Position numbers and translations under genes: made by a program. Shown piece after piece: positions 56,524 through 64,000 of a stretch of DNA of 64,000 nucleotides (position 1 is its first letter; each line of letters opens with the position of its first letter). Source of the stretch: Acholoe squamosa (taxonomy: Eukaryota > Annelida > Polychaeta > Phyllodocida > Polynoidae); contig OX439050.1 in assembly GCA_949317995.1 (NCBI GenBank), positions 558,001 through 622,000 on the forward strand, in the 5' to 3' direction. Below the pieces are notes generated by a model. It ran no database searches. It was given only the letters and a program-made list of their open reading frames with translations, and was not told the DNA's origin.

Positions 56524-57226
56524 ACCCCTCCTCTGAAGACCTGGCAGCCCCACGATCCGTCGGCCCCACAGCTCTGAAGCACAAAAACAAACTGGAGCCT
56601 TCATTGTCAAAGAGGGCAACAGAAGAAAGAGACAGGGAGGAAGAGAGCAGCCAATACCAAACTCCAACAACAGCAAGCCCCGAGCCCCAGCACCAACCCC
56701 CAGCAAACAATGGAGGGAACCGAGCTACAAGCCCCCTCTAACACCCAGGGGAACCTATGTTTTGGCAGCCTGTAGGCCTGGCACACCTTTTCCGCCAACC
56801 TACAAGCACAACAATGACTACTGCCGCCACACCAATGGGCAGGTGTCTGCTGCCAAACTATGCATACCATGTTACCACCAGCCAAATGGGTTCCTGTGTC
56901 CTTATGCCTACGACGACAAACTGAAGCCGAGTGGCAACAGACATGGACCTCCACCCAAAACCATGTGGAAGCCCATGCCAGTCCGACCAACACCTACCAC
57001 AGAGACGGATACCGCCTCTGACGACGGCTCAGATGTGGCCACAGCTGGTGACTTAGCATCAGTGTATTTAGACTTTTCGGACATTACCATCTCAAAATTC
57101 AGGCCCATCAGATCCAGAACCCATCGTAAAGCTGAGGGAAGATTCAGAAACTTCAACATCAAAAAACATCAGAACCTACCCCCCAACAGCATACATCCAC
57201 AACAACATTTCAGGACACACAAATAG
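56524..57226 (+). CDS. 3' exon of the envelope-like locus, two overlapping frames
   Basis: Joined in phase to 55194 the exon is open for about 72 codons (Ser/Glu/Arg-rich) to a TAA at 56739-56741. A different frame is open from 56537 to 57226 (~229 codons). It is Arg/Pro/Gln-rich first, then Cys/His-containing (DYCRHTNGQVSAAKLCIPCY), then acidic and finally basic. No ATG lies early in that frame, so it too would need splicing. I cannot assign either protein. Confidence 0.4.
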
Positions 57227-58180
57227 ACTCTTTTATAACAATTGTCACATAACCATGATTTAATCACTGAAATATGATTGTAAACCAGACCCCTCCCCAC
57301 CTATACATGTACTCACTCTCTGAAAATGTCAAAATTTTTTTTAGTAAGTCAAATTCCTTTCACCGGATTCTTTTAGCCTGTTTTTCACTAGGCCAATGTA
57401 TATATCAATTTAAGACTTATATTTGATGAATTTTATGAGAGACAGACCAAAATGGCCTCCTGGCTTGCCTCTCTAGGCGCTATAAAGTTCATCACCTTCA
57501 CCACTGTTTTTCAAACTCAACTATGATATGTATTTATGAGTTTTAGTCAAATTAGCAATCCATAGCAATAAGTTTTTATATATCCCATTCACATATGTTT
57601 TATTGAAAATTTGTGTTACTGTTAAACACTATTCCACTTTGATTTCTACCTTGTATCTAACTTTGTAAACAAGCCTTGGTAGTGTTGAGCCAAAAACTCA
57701 TCACCCTTGCGTTGGTTATTGACCCCACAGTACCAAGAATTACCGACTTCAGTTAATTTTCACCTGGACATGTCCTTGCATATAAATGTACAAAACAAAA
57801 CTTGTCGTCAAACCAGAAAAATTCTCATTTTTCTAGAATAACAAGCATACATACATATTATAAGCATATCACATGTAACTTTTATAACCTGTACAAAGAT
57901 TAAGTCACTTGATCCACACAAATTGTATTTTCGCAAAGCCATAAAAGAACTGCTTTATTTTTATACCGCATATAATGTAAACTGTATATATATCATAATA
58001 CCCATAATTGTCAATGGACTTGGCAAAGCCTTATTTTCCTGCTTATTTTTCTCCCTTTACACTCGTGCAGAGACAAGTAGGAATGTGGGGATTTGTCAAT
58101 GGACCATTCTGGGTATTATAATTATTTTTCACATTTACTAATTTCTTCGCCATATAAAACCTAGGCTCTGCTCATGATCT
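57227..58180. other. AT-rich DNA downstream of the envelope-like locus
   Basis: No gene or repeat recognised; possibly the 3' UTR. Confidence 0.4.
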
Positions 58181-58740
58181 ACACTCAATAATCTCCTGCA
58201 TTCCCCAACAGGAACCAGGATCCATTACTCATCACAAACACACTTCCTCCATGACACGCTGTGACATAAGGTACAAGGATGTAATAACATTCCAACCTTA
58301 TCTACACACACACAGTCCAACTGGAGGAAGTGCGATCCACCTGTGGCGCCATATTTGGAATGAGAGAATATTTCACAATCTCCTCTCAATTCTCATTAAC
58401 ATGACTCAACCACAGGTGGCAATCTTTCTACATGACATGTGTTTCTATTTCATTGAACCACGTGTATAGAATATTTCAGAATACTGTGAGCTGCTCAAGC
58501 TCCTAATATAAAAGGCAGCTTGAGCAGCTCCCAATCATCTCTCCCAACTTACACCTTACACCTATACCTAGAACCTACGACAGGTTGAGCTATAGAATCA
58601 AGGGCAGAGCTTAGATATTGGCGAGTGTTATCATTGTTACCACCTTCATGAAACACTCATGTCAGCTACGCAATAAAAGGATCAAATGAACTTCTCTGGA
58701 TTCCATGTATAATCACTTCACCACTTGTAACGGTCCGTTG
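58181..58740 (+). promoter_or_regulatory. LTR-like unit with TATA box inside a perfect inverted repeat
   Basis: GAGCTGCTCAAGCT (58488-58501) and AGCTTGAGCAGCTC (58517-58530) are perfect inverse complements. The 15-bp loop holds the TATA box AATATAAAAGG (58505-58515). A GCAATAAAAGG polyadenylation-type signal follows at about 58668-58678, and the unit ends near GTTGACA (58740). U3-R-U5-like order suggests a solo or 3' LTR. No partner LTR was found. Confidence 0.5.
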
Positions 58741-58744
58741 ACAA

Positions 58745-59125
58745 AAGTAATCCATGAATGTAATCCATTTCTTGAGTCTACTTTTTTCCCCTGGATATTT
58801 CTGTTTGACAATTTCTTTTCAAATTCTTAATTTTCTTTTTTTTTTCAACTAGACTCAAATTTTCATCAGGGGTCAAGTCTGCATCAAGCTTTCATATTTT
58901 CTTGAAAGTAATCCATGAATGTAGTCCATATCTTGAGTCTAGTATTTTTTCCCTGGATATTTCTGTTCGACAATTTCTTTTCAAATTTCTAATTTTCTTT
59001 TTTTTTCAACTAATCCATGAATGTAGTCCATTTCTTGAAAGTAATCCATGAATATAATCCATTTCTTGAGTCTACCTGTATTCCCTGGATAGTTCTGTTA
59101 GACTATTTCTTTTCAAATTTCTTAA
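58745..59125. repeat. Three imperfect ~125-bp tandem repeats
   Basis: Copies at about 58748, 58910 and 59040 share GTAATCCATGAATRTARTCC, ATTTCTTGAGTCTA, CCCTGGATATTTCTGTT and a TTTCTTTTCAAATT end. Confidence 0.85.
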
Positions 59126-59149
59126 TTGTACAAGTCCCACTGGCCAACT

Positions 59150-61100
59150 GGGATGAAGTCTGTGAAAACAGCTGATTTGAGAAGTTTATGGGGAATTTTG
59201 AAATGGCCAAAAGTATACTTCAAGTGACTTGGTCAAGGTACTAGCAGTAGAGATGATCTGTTCTGCCATCTCCATCAGCTTGCCCAATCAGGGTTAAGCA
59301 TCTCTACTGCTACTTTGACTGACCAAGTCCACCGTGAGAGCTGAAGTCCAATATGGCAAGTTGGTGAACTGAGCCAAAACCCTTATTTGGCAAGTTGATG
59401 GAGATTGAAGAACAGAGGATCTCTACTGCTAGCCCAACTGACCAAGTCAACAGTGGGAGCTGAAATCCACCAAAGGCCAAAATGGCAAGGTGATGAACCC
59501 TGATTTGGGAAGTTGATGGGAGAGGGGCCTTTATTTAAGTAGAAGTCCACTGGCCGAGTGGAATGAAGTTTCTGAAAACACCTGATTTGAGGAGTTGATG
59601 GAAATTTAGAAATGGCCAAAAGTATGCTTCAAGTGAGATGAAGTCTGTGAAAACAGCTGATTTGAGGAGTTGATGGGGAATTTAGAAATGGCCAAAAGTA
59701 TGCCTCAAGTGAGATGAAGTCTATAAAAATGCCTGATTTGAGGAGTTCATGGGAAATTTTGAAATGGCCAAAAGTATGGTTCAAGTGAGATGATGTGTGT
59801 GAAAACAGCTTATTTGAGGAGTTGATTGTGAATTTTGAAATGGTCCAAAAGCAGCCTTTATTTCAGTAGAAGTACACTGGCCAAGTGAAATGAAGTTTGT
59901 GAAAACACCTGATTTGAGGAGTTGATGGGAATTTAGAAATGACCAAAGGACACTTCAAATGAGCTTAAGTCTGTGAAAGAGTTGATGGGGAATTTAGAAA
60001 TGGCCAAAAATATGCTTCAAGTGAGATGAAGTCTGTGAAAACAGCTGATTTGAGGAGTTGATTGGAATTTAGAAATGACCAAGAGGACACTTCAAATGAG
60101 ATGAAGTCTGTGCAAACAGCTGAATTAAGGAGTTGATGGGTAATTTAGAAATGGCCAAAAGTATGCTTCAAGTGAGATGAAGTCCATTAAAACGGCTGAT
60201 TTAAGGAGTTGATTGGGAATTCTGAAATGGCCCAAAAGCAGCCTTTCTTCCATTTATGTCCCACTGGCCAATTGGGATGAAGTCTGTGAAAGCAGCTGAA
60301 ATGAGGAGTTGATGGGAATTTAGAAATGACCAAAAGGACACTTCAAATGAGATTAATTCTGTGAAAACAGCTGATTTGAGGAGTTGATGGGGAATTTAGA
60401 AATGGCCAAAAGTATGGTTCAAGTGAGATGAAGTCTGTGAAAACAGCTGATTTGAGGAGTTGATGAGGAATTTAGAAATGACCAAAAGGACACTTCAAAT
60501 AAGATGAAGTCCGTGAAAACAGCTGATTTGAGGAGTTGATGAGGAATTTAGAAATGGCCAAAAGTATGGTTCAAGTGAGATGAAGTCTGTGAAAACAGCT
60601 GATTTAAGGAGTTGATGGGGAATTCTGAAATGGCCCAAAAGCAGCCTTTCTTCCATTTATGTCCCACTGGCCAATTGGGATGAAGTCTGTGAAAGCAGCT
60701 GAAATGAGGAGTTGATGGGAATTTAGAAATGACTAAAAGGACACTTCAAATGAGATGAAGTCTGTGAAAACAGCTGAATTGAGGAGTTGATGGGGAAGTC
60801 TGAAATGGTCCAAAACACCCTTTCTTTCAGTAGATGTCCACTGGCCAAAGGAGGTGAAGTCTGTGAAAACAGCTGAATTGAGGAATTGATGGGGCATTTG
60901 AAATGGCCCCAAAACAGCATTTCTTCCATTTATGTCCCACTGGCCAATTGGGATGAAGTCTGTGAAAACAGCTGAATTGAGGAGTTGATGGGAAATTAGA
61001 AATGACCAAAATCAGACTTCAAGTGAGATGAAGTCTGTGTAAACAGCTGAATTGAGGATTTGAAAGAGAATTCTGAAATGGTCCAAAACACCCTTTCTTT
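59150..61100. repeat. ~76-bp minisatellite
   Basis: About 22-25 irregular units of GATGAAGTCTGTGAAAACAG, CTGATTTGAGGAGTTGATGG, GGAATTTAGAAATGGCCAAA and AGTATGCTTCAAGTGA. Some units carry an extra ~40 bp (CCATTTATGTCCCACTGGCC). No gene; frames are by-products of the repeat. Confidence 0.93.
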
Positions 61101-61106
61101 TAGTAG

Positions 61107-61574
61107 TGTAGCGTTCTACCCCTCGATGTTATATCGAATCTTTCGATAAACAACGAAGAACAACTATTCAGGTTCCAGTTAAAACTTTATTGTCTAATAA
61201 CACATAGGCATCAGCCGTTCTCGATCACAGTTACAGGTGGCAGAGTTTGAACTCTATTGCAGGTTCGACACTAGGCCTTCTAGTGTCTAGAGTTAATATT
61301 CCACATGAACCCCCTCTGTGCAGGAGCACAGAGGAGTATTAGAATATGGTAGCCGGGCAGCCGCCGACCATTGCTCACAATGGTCAGTCGGGGCTGGACT
61401 GACCCTGAGGAAGGCCGTACAACGGCCTTATATACACCGGAGTCGAGGGCCACGTGACCAAGTGGTGACGTGGCGCTGGACTCCAGCGCCCCCAGGCGTC
61501 GGGTAATAGAGGTGCTCTCGACGTCGCCCACGAGGACCACGAAGGTACCTCGAAGATGACGCGGGACCACCACA
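61107..61574 (-). mobile_element. 3' LTR of a minus-strand retroelement
   Basis: A 468-bp unit with TG...CA ends (TGTAGCG at 61107, CCACCACA at 61574). On the minus strand it has a TATATAAGG box (61435-61427), then AATAAA (61191-61186). It is preceded on the gag side by a G-rich polypurine tract (minus strand AGTGGGGGGTGG, 61586-61575), as expected for a 3' LTR. It inserted at the edge of the 76-bp minisatellite. Confidence 0.75.
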
Positions 61575-61587
61575 CCACCCCCCACTA

Positions 61588-62169
61588 GACTGAGACGAGG
61601 TCTCTGAAAATTCAGAGATCCCGGATCAGTCTAAACAATTAGATAATAATATGAACTACTGGATCCGTCGACATAGTCGACAGAAACAGTAGAGGAATAT
61701 ATAGAAATATAGTTTCTACTGTACTGTAGAAAAAAAATTATTATCACAGTTAAATTATAAGGCGTTGCTCCATCCAACGTAGGAGACCAGTGTCGAAACA
61801 CTGCTTCACGACCTGCTCCTGGTCGATCCGAGGGAGGCACGACCGGGTATGGCAACCGGGGTCGTGTCGTTTCCTCCCTGTCTCGTTGAGAAGCTCCTTC
61901 CAGCGTAGGAAGCCCATCGATAGCGTACAATACTACTATGATGGTCCTTCGACCGTGAGGCCGAGGATGTGTGGCACCACCGGGCCCTAAGACCAGGGTG
62001 GCGTCGGATCCACACAGCTTCGCAGGGAGGTCCGGGGACAGGAAAGGTACCCCCACTCGTGGAGGGTACACCGTCGTCCGGGAACGAGTTCCCGGGGGTT
62101 CCGTGCTGACACCGAGACTCTGTTCGATGTCAGCGATCCAGGCTGACGAGGAGGCGCAGTAGTTTCATA
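61588..62169 (-). other. Non-coding interval between gag and 3' LTR
   Basis: Only a 146-codon minus-strand frame (61631-62071) without recognisable domains. Where pol should be there is no protease, RT, RNase H or integrase motif. Confidence 0.5.
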
Positions 62170-63993
62170 CTACTGATCCTCCGAGATGGACCCTGTAGCG
62201 GCGTCGATTTCGGCCTGCTCTCCGTCAGTGCGCTCCTCTCCATGTGGAGCGCTGGCGGCTAGCTGGCCCGAAAACGTCGGCGACTCCGGCAATGGGGCCT
62301 CACGGTCCATTGTCGTACTCCAAGCCTCGTTAGAGGTCTCGGGTGCATCCCGGGAGTCCCCCTCAGCATCTGAGTGGAGAACGGCCGAGTCTGCTGAGTC
62401 GCTTCCGTCGTCGTCGTCGCTCTCCTGACCTTCACGGTCGTCCTTGTCTCCCTGGTCAGGGGGAGGCTTTGGAGAATGATCGACGACATCGACGTCCCCG
62501 TCTATATCCATCGACTGTTCCACCTCGGCAGGTTCTACTGCTTGGGCGGAAGCCGACGGGTCCGGACAGACAGCTACGTTCGCCGGGGCCAGGGGAGTGA
62601 TGCCCTGAAGATCCGGATGGATCCTCGGTGACACCATTCTCTGGACCGGTGGCGGCGTAGGCTCGGTGGTTCCCGAGAGGGTTATCAAGGGAACCGAGGA
62701 GGAAGACGGGGCTGCTGGCGGGTAGACGGAGGCACCGAGAGACCTACCCGGGGTGTCAGGCTTGTCCTGCACCACCTGCTCTCGGCCCAACATCGTCATA
62801 GCCGAGCTCAGACTGTCAATCTTTGGAGACAACTCTCTCAAAGGATTCGTCTGAGCCGCCAGCGTCCTGACGTCAGGAATCACTCCACCCTCGACGAGGT
62901 ACCTCTGCGCTTCGCGAGAGGGCTCGGTTCGAATGGGCTTCAGGGTTCGGACGCCATGGTGTTTGTCCCTCATCCATTCCGAGAGTTGGACCCCGAAGAC
63001 TCTAAAGAATTCGCGGTCGATTTCCTCCCAGCCTTCTATGATACTGTCCCTCTTGGTAATATCATATTGGGCCTGTGCCTCGAAGTTATTGAGACGCGTT
63101 CGGACGTCGGTCAGACGAGAGTCCATCTCCATCTGAACGGTCTGGCGCGCCTCATTCCTAAGAGCCGGAAGGAGCTCGTTACGGATGGCCATGTTTGTTC
63201 TATCAAACAGGCCGAACAAGTAGGCACTCGCTTCCTCACGGAATGCCTCACCGAACTTGTCGATAGCAGGGCTGCCTGTCATCTGTAGAAGTCCCTTACA
63301 ACGTTCCACGAACGTCTTCGGGACCCCACATTCGACGCCATCGCCGTATGCAGGCTGTGCCAACTCCCAACGCAAGGTTGCTGTCGGGGTGTCGGCGCCT
63401 GTCACGACGTTGGAGAAGCTAGCTCCTGCTGCCGAGGTCAATGTCGCGCCTCCTACGTGGACACGCGGCGTGGCAGCTGGGGTGCTGCCCTCTGCCGCTG
63501 TAGGGGGCTTGACAGGAGACGAGTTGGTGGTCACCTTGGGTTGTCGATCACGACCACTCCGGGTTTCCACCGTCTTGCCTCCAGTTTTAGCACCACTGGT
63601 GCTTGGTTTGGCTGAACCGGTCGAAGCAGTCTTCGACTTTTTAGGAGCCGGGGCCGGGGCGGCTTTCGATGCCTTTTCGGGCTTCGAGGGAGCAGCCTGC
63701 GGCTTAGGCTTCTTGGGTTCAGTCGAACCGGCAGACTTTCCAGCCTCTGTAGAGTGGGGCCTCTTGTTCCCACTCGTAGAGGCTGTAGGTCCTGGGTCCC
63801 GAGGACGACTGGCCTCCCGCTTCTTCCGTTGCTCTACCCTGAACTCGGGGTAGGCACCGTAGAAAGCGGGCATCAGCTCCGGTCTGATATACAGGCGCTT
63901 CGTAGACGGGGGTGCGGGGGCCATCCGCATCCAGTGTCTAGTCGGCGCGCCTGTCTTCTCATTCCGTTCGCACTTTCCAACCAGTGTCTCCAC
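62170..63993 (-). CDS. Gag-like protein of a pol-less LTR element
   Basis: A 607-codon intact frame whose start may lie beyond the window. Residues 70-190 are Pro/Ala/Lys-rich and basic (APAPAPKKSKTAS, nucleic-acid-binding-like). The central ~200 residues are helical and capsid-like (FGEAFREEASAYLFGLFDRT, LPALRNEARQTVQME), with EIDREFFRVFGVQLSEWMRD shared with the gag-like gene ending at 50372. The C-terminal third is acidic (SDDDDGSDSADS). No CCHC knuckle is seen. The GC-rich coding sequence, unlike the AT-rich surroundings, and the lack of breaks point to a recent insertion. Confidence 0.65.
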   Translation of the reverse strand: METLVGKCERNEKTGAPTRHWMRMAPAPPSTKRLYIRPELMPAFYGAYPEFRVEQRKKREASRPRDPGPTASTSGNKRPHSTEAGKSAGSTEPKKPKPQAAPSKPEKASKAAPAPAPKKSKTASTGSAKPSTSGAKTGGKTVETRSGRDRQPKVTTNSSPVKPPTAAEGSTPAATPRVHVGGATLTSAAGASFSNVVTGADTPTATLRWELAQPAYGDGVECGVPKTFVERCKGLLQMTGSPAIDKFGEAFREEASAYLFGLFDRTNMAIRNELLPALRNEARQTVQMEMDSRLTDVRTRLNNFEAQAQYDITKRDSIIEGWEEIDREFFRVFGVQLSEWMRDKHHGVRTLKPIRTEPSREAQRYLVEGGVIPDVRTLAAQTNPLRELSPKIDSLSSAMTMLGREQVVQDKPDTPGRSLGASVYPPAAPSSSSVPLITLSGTTEPTPPPVQRMVSPRIHPDLQGITPLAPANVAVCPDPSASAQAVEPAEVEQSMDIDGDVDVVDHSPKPPPDQGDKDDREGQESDDDDGSDSADSAVLHSDAEGDSRDAPETSNEAWSTTMDREAPLPESPTFSGQLAASAPHGEERTDGEQAEIDAATGSISEDQ

Positions 63994-64000
63994 TAGCTGG

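Noticed and set aside
59383-61009. Minus-strand frames of 60-78 codons
   Set aside because: By-products of the 76-bp minisatellite.
63257-63853. 198-codon plus-strand frame
   Set aside because: Antisense of the gag basic region; Val/Leu/Ala-rich composition is the complement of the Ala/Lys/Pro coding bias.

Overview
The window is non-vertebrate animal DNA made almost entirely of transposable and virus-derived sequence. This is inferred from the element types (Polinton/Maverick, esterase-carrying LINE, metazoan transposase families, Ty3-like and gag-only LTR elements, MITEs) and from GT-AG introns and AT-rich spacers. A marine invertebrate such as a mollusc, cnidarian or lancelet fits; I cannot name the species. 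No tRNA, rRNA or CRISPR array was seen, and no complete host housekeeping gene.

0-20 kb: a Polinton/Maverick on the minus strand runs from a spliced PolB start at 19633 down to a capsid gene ending at 2964. Gene order is PolB (C-terminus fused to a NADAR-like domain), packaging ATPase, small basic protein, low-complexity basic/acidic protein, integrase with chromodomain, a Polinton-associated virion-type protein, a basic protein and the hexon-type capsid protein. A ~5.0 kb LINE (4016-9035) with an SGNH-esterase ORF1 and an endonuclease/reverse-transcriptase ORF2 split the capsid gene. A second, inverted copy of the integrase-to-capsid block occupies 1-2860, so the locus is a fold-back inverted duplication with a ~1.1 kb single-copy loop (2861-3959). 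Most genes carry stops or frameshifts; the right-arm integrase is an intact 418-codon frame.

20-32 kb: AT-rich, repeat-dense DNA. It has a ~53-bp dimeric minisatellite surrounding a terminal exon for a single-pass membrane protein, a ~400-bp MITE with an in-window empty site, an unassigned 240-codon ORF, several tandem repeats and a decayed DUF7869-type transposase gene.

32-42 kb: two ~310-bp MITEs with TTA target duplications, a 382/363-bp satellite, and a four-exon minus-strand gene (40098 to about 35485) for a large transposase-like protein. A 15-bp motif, GATCAAGCGCGTTAC, occurs 15 times, only from 33257 to 41702, on both sides of that gene.

42-51 kb: a 5'-truncated LINE, a decayed Ty3-like pol region, and a broken gag-like gene. 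51-58.7 kb: an envelope-like locus with its own promoter (octamer pair, CCAAT, TATA), a short leader exon, two candidate 3' splice sites with matching phase, an Env/F-like ORF, a second membrane protein and a further 3' exon; then an LTR-like promoter whose TATA box sits in the loop of a perfect 14-bp inverted repeat. 58.7-61.1 kb is minisatellite, and 61.1-64 kb is a minus-strand gag-only LTR element that runs off the window.

The strongest leads are the PolB-NADAR fusion, the motif field around the large transposase gene, and the self-promoted, alternatively spliced envelope-like locus.
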